Made by a program: the position numbers and the translations under genes. The notes beneath the pieces are model-generated. The model searched no databases. It was given only the letters and a program-made list of their open reading frames with translations, and had not been told where the DNA came from. Below are positions 26,019 to 37,367 of a stretch of DNA of 64,000 nt, piece by piece; positions within the stretch are counted from its first letter, which is position 1; the number at the start of each line of letters is the position of its first letter. Source of the DNA: Ganoderma boninense (Eukaryota > Basidiomycota > Agaricomycetes > Polyporales > Polyporaceae); assembly GCA_002900995.3 (NCBI GenBank), contig CM035313.1, positions 3,224,001 through 3,288,000 on the forward strand, read 5' to 3'.

Positions 26019-28705
26019 CTTGCTGCACAAAAGCGAGGCAAGACGGCGAACCGGACGTCACTCTCCCCAAAATCCTTTACTTATGAACCTGCGAGCGGAG
26101 TCCGCGAGAGAACGGTGCTCCGACGAAGCCCCCACCGGCACCTCTGAATTGATCAGTAGGAGAGGGCAGACGGGCCGCTGGCAGCCCGCGTCGCGAAGCA
26201 CAACTGCACCAACGCCTCTTTACATTGAAACCCGGTCCTTGCAGCGATGCCGCGTGACATGGGACATCATACAGAACGAGACTGTGGAGCCTTGGAGGTT
26301 CGGAGCAGCGTGGAGCGCCTCAAGGAGGCATTGCGGGGGCCGGCCGTGCGCGTGAGGGGCGGCGGGCGTCGGTGGTTATATTTTGTACGTGGGCTTGGCA
26401 TGGCTGGACGGATACACATGTACGTGCATTTTGAAAGAGTCGGACCGTCGTCAGGTGCAAGGGGTTGCTGGACGAGCATCAGAACTTAGCGCGGGGTTGA
26501 GGGGCAGCGAAAGAAGCAAGGCAACTGACACACCGGAGCGGCTGGACACTCAGTACTCGGTGTACTCAAGGGTCGGAAGCGTTGGAGTGAGTTGCGCCGC
26601 AACGCTCGAAGTGCTGGGGGTGCTCTCAGGAATTTCCCCGACACGATCGAGGATGCCAGCAGGCTCCTTCCCACCACCACTCTTCGGTTGAGAGGCAATT
26701 CCAGGAGCGGGGGTCGATGTGGAATCCGAGAGGCGAGACACGGCCTTGATCATGTATAAGCGCCAGTAATGTGGAGTCACGTGTATTCGTAGAGTTGGCC
26801 TTCAACCTCAGAGGGCGGCTGGCATCAAACATATACAAACAGCCGGAGCACGGCGAGTAGGCGCTGAGAACCATCCCCGTTTGGTCGCTGCGGGTCCCGT
26901 CGGCTAACAAGCATTTTGAAAAATGGTTCAAGGCGCGCTGCCTCGTGTGTGCGAGTTGGGTGGGTAAGACATGCAGCATGTGGGCAGAGCGTCCTGAAGT
27001 TTCCCTCTGTGATATAACAGAGAAGGCAGAAGAGCTTCTCGGACGTCGCCAGTATGTCTGGTGGTCAAAGGTAGCCCACATCCGAGCTGCAGTCTCAAGG
27101 AAGACCGCTGCATGTCCTCAAGGTGGGGGTCGCGCACTTCAAGTTGGTCCAGGCCCCAGGGCGGCGTGCAAGTGACTGACGCCAACTCGGTGCTGACCTT
27201 GGGGGCTCTGAATTGTAGCCATTTAACGCTTGGCCCTATCCATGGGCTTACAGACAAGTGGAGGCTGAGGTGGCTGGATGCCCGTAGAAAGCGATTGAAA
27301 TGTTTGCATACGAGGACCACGGAAATCAGCTCCGATGAACATTTGAGTCTTGCAGTTCAGATAACACTTTGAACAAGTAGCGTAGGCGGTGCTTGTCCAT
27401 TGGGACGGTGCGAGAAGCAGAAAGCCGTTCCCGAAGTCGAAGCATCTGAAGACGACGAGTGTATTGGAACATCTACGCGAGGCGCGTTCAGTAGGATCTC
27501 AGTGCGGACAAGAAATCTGTCAGCCGAGGGACGGAACCAAATGCGGTTGGCCTACTCGCCGTGAGTGTTTGTATATGTTTGATGCCAGCCGCCCTCTCGA
27601 CAACTTCATCTCTTCACGTGAAGTGACTGGCGCTTAACATGTGTGGCCTGAGTCTTCTCGGATTCCACCTCGACCCCGACGGCCCTCACGAATGGTGGTA
27701 GGATGCCAGTCTTGGCAACGTACAGCATCTGCATCTGCTGACACTTCCGCGTGACTGGCAGTCGACCAAGTGCAGCAGGATGGGGCTCCGCGAAGGGAGA
27801 CGTCGTATTGAAGAAGCCCCGCTCTCCCAGCGTGGACGCCAGGGACACGCCTGTTGCTGGCCATGTGCGATTCAGTCTATGAATAGCGCACGGGGAGATG
27901 AATGGCGAGATGAATGGCGAGGGCCAAGCTGGCCGAACGCTGCTGCAAGTGATTCGGGGTGTACTGAGGCACGGAGAACCGGAGGCACCATCACGGGGCT
28001 GACGAGTCTTGGAAGTGAAAATGCAGCCGAACACCACGTTGTTCCTTGTCAGAGAGACGCAGGAGGGAAACGCTGGGTAGCGAACAGAGACCGACTACTT
28101 CGCATTTCGAACTCGAACTGGAAGTCGCGTCGCGAGCGCGCCGTGGATTCTTGCACCAAAGTTCCAGAAACTGGAGATGGGATTGCCGTTACTGCAACTT
28201 TCATGTTTCGTCAGACTGAAAACCCTGATCGACATGCCACGTCCGCCCGAACAAACTACTCACCGAAAAACCCACAGGCCGGCTCAGGCAGGCAACGACT
28301 AACGACCCTGGTCGGCCCGCTACTGAATGTCAGATAGATACGACACATGTCACGAACACCTTCGTTATATTAGCAGTCAATGGCAGAAGAACCTAAAAGG
28401 CCGCGTCTCTTTGCAGCCACAACCCCATCGGGACCGCATGGCGAGAATGGCGAGCAACAGAACGAAGCGCATTAGGATATAGTTCGAAGCGCGTGATCAG
28501 AGCGAACGTGCACATGGAGGGTATTCTATCGCTAACGTCAAACTTAGCTCTGCAGTCCTGTTCCTCGACGTCAAAATTGACCCCAAGGTTTTAGTCTATG
28601 GCGCCAGTGTTCAGCGCTCAGCAGCGCGTCGGCACCGGGAATCCCAAACGACGAAAGCCAACGACAGCCATACCCTCCCCTTCGGGTATGTTGGCGTGTT
28701 CACGT
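26019..28705. other. 2.7 kb region: CE15 promoter and an inverted-repeat structure
   Basis: No intact gene is recognised. A minus-strand frame ending at 26550 (tail TPTLPTLEYTEY) looks like a genuine protein end but has no identifiable remainder. The main structure is the inverted repeat listed separately. A short tandem GAGATGAATGGC repeat occurs at about 27893-27920. Confidence 0.4.
26640..27785. repeat. Diverged inverted repeat, arms of about 250-300 bp
   Basis: Minus-strand sequence from about 26905 down to 26640 realigns with plus-strand sequence from about 27490 to 27785. Shared strings include GTATATGTTTGATGCCAGCC (26824-26846 in reverse, 27570-27592 forward), GCGCTTA(T)ACATG and CTCGGATTCCAC(A/C)TCGACCCC. 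The spacer is about 600 bp. It could be a fold-back element or an inverted gene-fragment duplication. No transposase and no target-site duplication were seen. Confidence 0.65.
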
Positions 28706-30407
28706 TCACTGCTTTTTGGCCTCGCGCTCGAGCTTGCGCAGCGCGCGCCGGCGGATGTCCTTGTGGAGCGAGTGCGTGTACCGCACGAAGGCCATGTTCC
28801 ATCCAATGACGTTCTGCAGCGCCGGGCGCAGATGTAGATGTGTGTGTGTTAGTTATAGAGTTCTGCCAGACAGAGTTCCCCATGGGGACGGAGGCGCGAC
28901 GAATGCGAATGCGACGTACCATGACGTAGTCGAGCAGGCCGTGGCTCCAGAACGGGGTGACGACGCCAGGGCGGTTCGTCCAGAGAGCGCCGCCGGGGAG
29001 AGCGATCTTCGAGAGGACGCTGCGGACGAAGGCCTTGGGCTGGGGGATGAGTGCGCTCGCGCGGCGGATTTTGGACATGTTGGAGACCTGGAGGCACACG
29101 GTTGCATGAGCGTGTGGAGGGGGGAGGGGCGAGGGACTGAGAATTGGTACGTACCACGAAGTAGGTGTTGACGCATTCGACGTCTATTCCTTTGCTACGA
29201 ACCTCCTCGGCGAGAGAGCCGCTGAATGAGGAAAGGAAGGCCTTGGTTCCTGCGTAGGTGCTGAGCATTGGCGATGCAACGCTCACGCCGGAGAAGGAGC
29301 CCATGTTGATGATCAAACCGCGCTTCCTGCGGACCACATTAGGACATCATGCTTGGTACAGATTCTGGGGATACTGACCTCTCAACCATACCGGGAATGA
29401 TCATGTGCGTGAGGCGGACTACGGAGTTAATGTTGATGGTGACAATGTCCTCCATGTCCTTACGTGTGCTCGCGTGGAAGTCCTCAGGGTAGGTATACGA
29501 CTTGCCGGCATTGTTTACTACAGACCAATGTCAGTTGTCGTTATAACAATGAGATCTGGCGCATTCCAAAGAAGGGCGCCGTAATTGGGCAGAACACGTA
29601 AGGTTTAGAAGAGCAGAACCAGGCAAGTGAAAATCACACATCTTGACTTCCGCTCATCTCACTGATTCCAGGCCCATGGACAGTGACAGAAACGTGACGA
29701 GAAGCAGCAACAAAAGGACGCATATACTCACCGAGAACTCCGATATCAAGCCCAGCAAGTTCAGACTGTAGATTGTTCCATTGGGCGGCGTCGTCGAGCT
29801 TGGAGAAATCCATGGTGACGGCCTTCGCCTGCACCTTCTTGTCGCCGGTAGACTTCGCCTCTGCGTGCGACGAAGGGATGAGAAGTTGTCATAATCCAGA
29901 AAAAGGATGTGCACACCAATCTCGGAGACGAGAGTCGCCAATGACGACGCGTTCCTCGCGGAAACAACGACATTGAAGCCCTTCTGCGCGAGCTGCAACG
30001 CGTACTCGCGCCCAATGCCCTCCGAAGCTCCGGTCACGACTAATAAACCAAATGGTTGGCCTCTCGCTGCCGTCGTTTCGGGTAGAAATTCACGCACCAG
30101 CCCATGCACCTTTTCCAGCGCCGTACTTCTTCAGCTGTTCGAGCAATCAGAGCTGCGCTGTGGCGCGACGAGCGGTGACACGTACACTCTTGCCAGAAAC
30201 AACGAACGTTTGAAGGAGCACGAAGAGGGTCTTCAACGCGAACCTCGCCACCGAGAAGCCACCGACAGCAACCAAGAACAAGGCCAACGTTGGACACTGC
30301 GTCACTGACATGACATCAATATTTATCCGAACGAGGTATGAGGTGACTTTGTACATACCAAGCGCATTAGAGGCCGTGAGGGTGGAGAGGATGGCGGCCA
30401 TGGTCAT
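28706..30407 (-). CDS. Very-long-chain 3-ketoacyl-CoA reductase (SDR family, IFA38-like)
   Basis: This catalyses the first reduction step of microsomal fatty-acid elongation, at the ER. It starts at 30407 or 30401 ([14 protein letters not shown]). A hydrophobic segment ([18 protein letters not shown]) is followed by [21 protein letters not shown], the NADPH-binding Rossmann loop. Next come [14 protein letters not shown], the catalytic Ser region INMGSFSG and the YAGTK catalytic Tyr/Lys. The C-terminus is SHGLLDYVM...[12 protein letters not shown] with a stop at 28706. Splice junctions are consistent and no frameshift is needed, in contrast to several neighbours. It is divergently placed with the gene at 31284. 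Confidence 0.9.
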
Positions 30408-31283
30408 GCAGCAGCGACGTCGGCGCCGCTGAAGAGGAGCGAAAAGATGGTGCTGGGCGAGCAGAGGGCGGATTGAGTCTGCGACTCGCCCGAAACACGC
30501 AGTCGGCGCTGCAGTCGGCGCTCGCTACTGTGTCGGCGGCGGTTCCGTTCCGGGACTCGGGGAGCGAGCCGGCGGCAAGCGAAGCGCCTTGGCATTCCCA
30601 CGGCAGGCAAACCTTGTTTGACCCCCACCAGCTTGGTTGGAGGCGGGCGACATCCTCGAAGACACTCCACATTCCTCAATACAAAGCTCGAGCAATGTGG
30701 CCCAAACAGGGGACCAGCGGTGGCTCGGAAGCTCACAGACATCGGGGCAGGTGATTTAATCATTGGTCCCGAAGGCCCTGAGAACGCAATTCGTCCTTGT
30801 CGCCGCCAACTCAAGGAGGGACGCTAGCTGGCCACATGTCTGCAGCATGGGGCCATTGCCCACCAAGTAGTAATCCGCATACAAATACAGCGGTAAGCAC
30901 GAGTGGATCTCACACACTTGCACATATCTGATCGATTATTCGTCGGGTCAGTAATACGTACTTATAAAACGCTGTGATGGAGCCGCTCTGCCGTCCGTGC
31001 CATCGATCCGACTCCGAAGTCCCCCTGCGAGCCGTCGAACCGGGTCGGTACGGCAAGCCTCGTTCCACCTTGTCCTTTGACCACGACCTCTTCTCTGCCT
31101 CTATCGCGCGCGCGTAACTATTCCATTATTCTCCTCGCTGCCCTTGCGTTCCCAGTCGGTCGTCTCCATCTTTCACTATCCGTGTTGTTCCTTCATACTC
31201 ACAGTGTACGCCCCGTGTCATCCTTTCTCTGACTCCAGCCAGCTTACCAGCTGCCCCAGTGCCCGCTTTGCGCCGCAACTCCG
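30408..31283. other. Divergent intergenic region
   Basis: This presumably holds the promoters of the KAR-like gene (-) and of the gene at 31284 (+). Open stretches on the minus strand at 30404-30814 are not supported by motifs. Confidence 0.4.
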
Positions 31284-31976
31284 ATGCCCACCTCCACTAT
31301 CAAAGACCGGCCCTCCTACAGTGCAGGCCTGCCTGTACACCTCGAACCAGACTCGCTCTATGTCTCCACCATTCCCCTCACCCAGGGCTTCCACTGGGCC
31401 CTCATCCACGTAGACCCCCACGGCAGCGCCACACGCCATCACTGGGCAGCCACGACCAACGACCCCCACGGCCCGGAGGGCTACGTCTGCCAGCCGATGC
31501 CCAACGGCCCGCGCATGAAGGCCGGCCAGCAGCCCATCCTCGCCTACTTCAAGATCGCCGAGTACGTCCCCCTCGCGCTCCCCGTGCTCCAGGACATGTG
31601 CACCGCGGCCTTCCCGCGCAGCCCCGCCCGCAGCGCGCTGCAGAACCGCGCCGCGAACATGAGCCCGCGCACGTGGATCACGCGCGTCCTCGCCCGCCTC
31701 CTCCCCGTCCCCGCGCCCGCGCAGCGCGCGGTGGAGATCGAGGACTTCGTCAACGCCCACAGCCATGGCTACGGCGACGCGTATGCTCGTGCGTTCCTCT
31801 TCCGACAGACCTACACCACCCTCGTCCTCTCCGCCAATCCCTGTGAGTCCCCGGTGCGTGCTGTCTCCGCCTTCTCCCCCTCCGCCGTCACGAGCAGGTT
31901 TGACTGACGTCTAGGGGGCCCACGCACAGTGCACGGCGTGCCATCGGACCCGCCCGCGTGCACCCTAACTCTCTGA
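31284..31976 (+). CDS. Conserved fungal protein of unknown function (DUF7770-like)
   Basis: Exon 1 (31284-31842) encodes TIPLTQGFHWALIHVDPHG, HHWAATTNDPHGPEGYV and EIEDFVNAHSHGYGDAYARA, features I associate with an uncharacterised family widespread in Agaricomycetes. A GTGAGT donor at 31843 and an acceptor at 31913-31914 add a short second exon starting in the phase-1 codon (NPWGPRTVHG) and ending at TGA 31974-31976. There is no signal peptide or membrane segment. The protein is about 206 residues. The function is unknown; the family label is from memory and less certain than the gene itself. Confidence 0.7.
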
Positions 31977-32348
31977 CCTCCGCTCTCTTTCTTTCGTTCT
32001 GACGCTCTCGTGCCCTGCAAAATTAGGCTGTGCGGACCTTGTACATTTGTCGCTAATATTCCCCCGGCTCGCTCGTAATACCCCCGCCGCCGCCGTCCGG
32101 CGTGCTTGTTCTCTGTAATCTCGCCCATGCTCTGCTCTCTGCTCGCTCACCCCTCCCCCATCTAGACGTTACGCTCTCTCTTCCGCCGCTGCCATATGCC
32201 AAATGCCGTTATATGCATACACAAACACACACACGTGTCGCTTAGAGCCCAACCAATAACCAATAACCAATCTCAATCCAAAAACGCCGTTTGCCCGTCT
32301 CTGCGTCTGCGTCTGCGTCTGTTCTCTTGACCTCGGCTGTGCTCAAGC

Positions 32349-34210
32349 TCACCCAGACGCGGCGACGACCTGGTACGCCACGGGCCCGTCGCGGTGCATG
32401 CTGTCGACGGTGCCCCCCGTCGCGCGCGCGTGCGCCGCCATGCGTGCCACCTCCTCCCTGATCATCGCGTCCTTGCCCGCGCGCGTGCGGGGCGTAAAGC
32501 GGCGCCGCGGGGCGGCGATCGTCCACTCGGGCAGCGCGGCGACGCCAAGCGTCCGGAGGACCTTGCGCTCCACGAGCGACTGCGGCGAGGAAACCCGGAC
32601 AGGTCAGTCGCGAATCGTGAATCGCCGTGAGTGCTCCGACTCGGAACTCCGACTGGGGTGCTGGGTGCTGGGGAGGGGAGGGGGGGCAGGTGCCGAGAGG
32701 CCGCGGGGAAGGGGGGCCCAAAGCAAGAAGGGAAGGAGGGAGGAAGGGAAGGAGGGGGCAGGGGAAAGGGGGAAGGGGGAAGGGACGAGGGTGGGGAAAA
32801 GACGAGAGGCACGGACGTACGTAGTCAGCTGGGTCTGCGCGGTTGAGGTTGAGCGGCGCCTTGAGCGTGACGGGGGGGTTCGTGATGAAGCGCGGGATGC
32901 GGAGGTGGTTCTTGGACGCGGAGTGTGGCTGCGCTGCGGCGTTAGCGGCATGCCACTCGGCCGGGACGGAGATGAGGACGGGGGGCTGATGCTGACCATG
33001 AAGGGGTGCAGGAGGATCACGTCGCCCGCCTCGCCCGTGAGCTGCCCGTACATAGATAAGTAAATGTTATGTTCATGTCCGGATGGTGCGTCGAGGGTGC
33101 CTGGTGCGGGGCGCGCGGCGACACGCGTGCAAACAGAACGTACCTCCACAAACTCCTTGCAGGTCTGGATGGCGCAGATAGACCGGCTCCCGTCGGGGTC
33201 TTGCGGCATCTCGCTTGCTCCCTCGGGGTGGTCATACAGGCTTAGAGTCGGTCTGTCAGCAAGGCTCATGTGAGAGGGAACGACAACGTACTACTGTACG
33301 ACGTTCTTGATCCCGTCGGGAGAAATGTACGTCCCCCCAGCGCGGGGCTGGATGTCGTTGAACAGCACGATGACCGTCAACCCTTGCTCGCCCGAGTCGA
33401 GGAAATGTGTGAACCTGCGCTCGTCAGCTCAACAACCGACGACCCTTCGCACCGGTGATCAACCGATTCACCAGTCTCCATCGCTACAAACCCGAGCAGG
33501 TAAGTCGCTACCAGACGCCAGAGCCCCACCGCAAACGATCAGGCACCCGGGCGAGCGAGCGCACGCACATGTGCCAGTTTCCCAGATCCTTCGGCGCAAT
33601 CGTCTTCTGCAAATCAAGAGCGTACAACTTGCGTAAGCGGCGTCACCGGGTACGGTCATTAAAAATGTAAATCGAGAGCTCACGTCGACCCATTCCTCCG
33701 CCCCGAGATTCACGATTAGGCTATCGCCGCAGCTCTCGAACAGCGTCGGGTCGATCCTATCCTCCCCGCCCAGCAACTCACCTGGCCATATGGGTCCCCG
33801 CGGCGGTAATAGTCAAAGTCAGCATTCGGTCCGCGTTTCGCTCGCGAAAAAAATTAAGCGTATGTGCCAGCGCACCCACGTACACATTGCGCCCCAGGCC
33901 TCCGGCATGAACTCCCGCGTCGGGATCTCGCGATGGCGGGGCATATGGATCTGCATGGCACGAGGGAGGCGTCAGCGTCAGCTCCAGCAGCTTCCGGCCG
34001 CCATTACTGTCTATGGTTGCTGGGAATACTCGCCTTTTCTTTGGCCCAGGTCGTTTTGTCCTCGGGATCGTATCCCAGCCGAACCCAGACGTTCTCCGTG
34101 AACGCCTTCCTGTACTCCTCTTTGACCGCCTTGGGAATCCGGATCCATCCGTGTTCCAGGAAGTGCTCCCGCTGCCCAGGAGTAAGGTGCTTGTACTCTG
34201 TCACCGCCAT
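32349..34210 (-). CDS. Phytanoyl-CoA dioxygenase-like Fe(II)/2-oxoglutarate enzyme
   Basis: The start is 34210 (MAVTEYKHLTPGQREHFLEH). Exon 1 ends at 34034 and is followed by an 83-nt GC-AG intron. Later parts are IHMPRHREIPTREFMPEAWG, CELLGGEDRIDP, and KTIAPKDLGNWH joined through a 12-nt microexon (33472-33483) to give HIDGDWFTHFLDSG. This supplies the HxD pair of iron ligands. The distal His lies in DVILLHPFMVHSAS and the 2-oxoglutarate Arg in NHLRIPRF. The C-terminus (SLVERKVLRTLGV) ends at 32349. The frame is continuous if this splicing is used. The substrate cannot be told; fungal members act on diverse lipids and secondary metabolites. The intron at about 32583-32818 is pyrimidine-rich. 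Confidence 0.85.
32660..32815 (+). repeat. Purine-rich, G-run tract inside an intron
   Basis: On the plus strand this stretch is almost entirely G and A, with many GGG and GGGG runs. On the transcribed (minus) strand it is a long pyrimidine tract within the last intron of the dioxygenase gene. It could form G-quadruplex DNA on the plus strand. Confidence 0.7.
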
Positions 34211-34318
34211 CTGTGCGCTGATGTTTGGGAGACAGCTGTAGCCTGCAGTCGAGGAGAGAGACGGCGCCAAGTATCAAGAGACCGGTCCAGGACTGTTCAT
34301 GAGACGGGGATGGTTGGC

Positions 34319-34325
34319 TATATAT
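34319..34325 (-). promoter_or_regulatory. TATA box of the dioxygenase-like gene
   Basis: TATATAT lies about 110 bp upstream of the ATG at 34210. Confidence 0.5.
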
Positions 34326-35918
34326 GAACGTCCGAGGCGGGTACGGTCCGCAAGAAGCATATGATCGTCACTGGAACATGTTCGCTGAATGGGCTTACCG
34401 TAGGCCATGTCTTCTCATGGTTAAGTTTAGGTGCAGAAACACCGAACGCGGGGGAATGTCGAAAGAATATTAAGTTTGAAGGTAGATCGCCAACGACCTA
34501 TTTACAGCAGCACACTAGGGCGATGATCCAACGATTCACTCACATAGTAAAACCCGAGAAGGAGCAGAAGCCATGGTCACCCAATTGTTGCAAAACACGA
34601 CTAACAAGCTCGCCACTGGCAGGCTACTAGGTTCGGAACAAGTCGCCGCCTCCGCTTAGAATTTCGTGCTCCGCAAACCAAGCGCCTCGGACTCGGATCA
34701 GCTACGTATACTGGCTTACAGTACAACCCTCCTCCCTCCCTCCATCTTGTCCACCGCCCTCAAACTCCGTTCTGTACTTAAGAATGCTTAGATAAAGTGA
34801 GTATTATTATCTGGGGTACAGAAAAAGGGAGAGGAGAACATCCTTGTTGTCATTTTTGGCGCGGGTTCAAGCTCATGAAGACGCAGATCCAGGCAGGAGC
34901 ATTCTGAACGGTGCCGTACTTACCTACGTCCATGGATGTCCACGACAAACTTTGCTCCACTGTCTCTGAGGGGAATGCAGTTGCTTCGTTACGCTGGATC
35001 AATTATATGGGGTCGCCTACATGCGAACTCAGTAGTTATCCATCTTGGAGAGCACATAAATGATCCATCTTCTACGGTTTAACATATTGTAGAAGGTGCG
35101 TACCACCGAAGATGCTTGAGGACAATTCACCGTTGGACATTGGCATTGGTCGTTGGACGCCCCAGCTCTGACTTAAACCAAACCACAACCTTCGCATGCG
35201 TATTGGCTTTCATACCTCGCGTGCAATTCACTCCTATCCTCGCAATAATATGGCACTCGGTGAGCTTCGTAAAGCTCGGCAGTGATGGAGCCCGGACCCT
35301 CATAATACTGGAGCAACTGCACGCCCGGGACCTACGCCATTTTCCTTCACTAAGCATCATCTTTTGGCTTGATTCGTGTACCACAGACATGGACTTCAAC
35401 TCACTCAGACTTGATTGCTTATTGTAAGTTTCAATTGAAGCTCTGCGGCGTTTTGTATCGCGTCCGGTCAACCGCGGAGTATCATGCAGATCCGAGTCCA
35501 GCGTCAGCAGGTTGGTGAGCCGGGCTCTCACCCGTGGCAGATATTGTAGAGAGTGGCAAAGGCCTGAGAGTTTGCTCTCCAGGTCTCCTCCTAAGACATG
35601 AGCACGCGACGCCTGGAGAAAGGTTGTGCGAGGCATCCAGATGACTGGAATGGTTCGACTATGTGAATCCCAAGTCAGACATTGTCGTAAGGATTGGATT
35701 GGAAGACATCAAATTGATCACTGCGCAACGCCTCATCCTATCGCAAAGGTCCTACATTTGCATTGCTAGTTGAGAACTGTTTCCCTACAAGGTCTGGGAA
35801 CATGGAGATCGACGTTAAATAGACTGTGCTCCACGGCTTTGAGCGACATCGACTTCGCTCGACACCTCCCCCTTCGCCCAGACACCCCCCCCCAGATAGT
35901 GCTTCATTCGCGATAATC
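34326..35918. other. 1.6 kb region with no recognised gene
   Basis: The longest open stretch is on the minus strand (35127-35636, about 169 codons) and has no motif I recognise. The last 100 bp upstream of 35919 presumably serve as the promoter of the small secreted protein. Confidence 0.4.
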
Positions 35919-36765
35919 ATGCAGCTCTCGCTTTCAACCGCTTTGGTCGCCCTGGCAGCTCTCGTCGGCAACGTTCTCGGCCAGGAGTATCACTCCGTGA
36001 CTTTCATGAACCTGTCAGTAGCGCCATTTCTCCACCACAAGTCATCATTTATTTGAGCGGTTTTGTGCAGCTGCGGCCTCGGATCCGGAGACGTGAGTGG
36101 CAATTTAATGCTCGAATGTCCATTGTGCTTACCAACCCATTTTTAGCCCGTGCTTATGGTCAACGGCGACATCACCTACACCGGGTACTTCTACGAGTCT
36201 AACGGGCCGATCCATGCCATTGCGTAAGCCTTTTCCTCTCTGTGAACCGATCCAGCTGCCTGACCCTTAGTCACTGGCGACTTGTACAGTAATTTGCAGG
36301 GCTGTGTGTTTCCCCCTCTCTCTTCCCGTCGAGGTCAAAAGTTTCCCACTGACAATAAACTTGTGCCAGATAATTGCGGCCCCGGGGGGGCAAACTGCAC
36401 GGCCGTCGAGACTTTGCTCGCGAACAATCACTCCACGACGCAGATCACCGTGTCTGACCCGTACGCGTTTTCCGTACCCGTAAGTTACAGGTCAGTTTTC
36501 ACTATGCGGAAATATAAACTGCATGGGTGGTGTCCGGAGAACTGACGGCAGGGTCCGTGTCCATGCCTGCCTGCAGCTACGGCAGTAGTGACTCTCCGGG
36601 GGCCTTCTGCGGCGGTCCCGATTGCCCGGGACAGGATATTTTTGTTGGCTTGACCACCCCAAACGTGGGTCGCTAGCACTCTGGCATCGATGTCCTTGCG
36701 TGTTGACTTTTTGCGCCCAGTCTACCTTGCTCATCACGTTTTGCCCTGAGGACACGGAAAGCTAG
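35919..36765 (+). CDS. Small secreted cysteine-containing protein (basidiomycete 'glycopeptide' type)
   Basis: The ATG at 35919 opens a signal peptide (MQLSLSTALVALAALVGNVLG). Seven short exons then give YHSVTFMN, CGLGSGD, PVLMVNGDITYTGYFYESNG, AIANLQG, YNCGPGGANCTAVETLLANN, QITVSDPYAFSVP, YGSSDSPGAFCGGPDCPGQD and STLLITFCPED, ending at TAG 36763-36765. The order HTVTF-like start, CG, SNGP...AIA.LQ, CTAVE, then a terminal TFC matches a basidiomycete-specific small secreted family with conserved cysteines. The role is unknown; such proteins are often induced on plant substrates. No frameshift is needed with this splicing. Confidence 0.75.
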
Positions 36766-37367
36766 ACGGTTTTGTGGTCAGGTCGGCGGATCGACTCAAG
36801 GTGGATCGAGCCTGTGATCTTGGAGAAACGCTTGGTGATGACGTGCGTCTGTGGTGTCAGAATAGTGTTGGGAGGATGTGAATTGCATTCAAGTGCACAT
36901 CAGCACCAGACCAGTACCGTGTTGCCGTTAGGACCTCGGAGCTGCAATGATCCGTGATCTAGGAAGTACTCTGGCGTGAGGTGCTTGTACCCTCCCAGGA
37001 GCCATCTGTGCAGTGAGCGTTCAGCAGAAAGCAGGGCAACGCCGCAACGATGCATAGCACCGAGATAACTAGGCACGAAGCGTATAACCATCGCTGGAGC
37101 GGTTTCCTTCGTTAGAAGAAATTGGGAACGCATGAACGCAGAAGAACTAGAAAGTCGAAAGAATAGCCATGTCACAGGCGGCCGTGACACGTTTGACGTA
37201 CGTGACGTAGTTTGCAAGCAACCTGAGCAAATAAAGCAGCGCAAATCGAAGACAGAACACTCGGCATCAAGCAGTATATCTAGAGCATAAAGCCAAAGGT
37301 CATCCAAACGTCCTCCAGGTTCCAACGCGCAAATGAACTTGGAACGCACGCAAAACCCCCATGGCAC
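36766..37367. other. Spacer between convergent genes
   Basis: No gene or repeat is recognised between the small secreted protein (+) and the Pro/Ser-rich gene (-). Confidence 0.4.
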
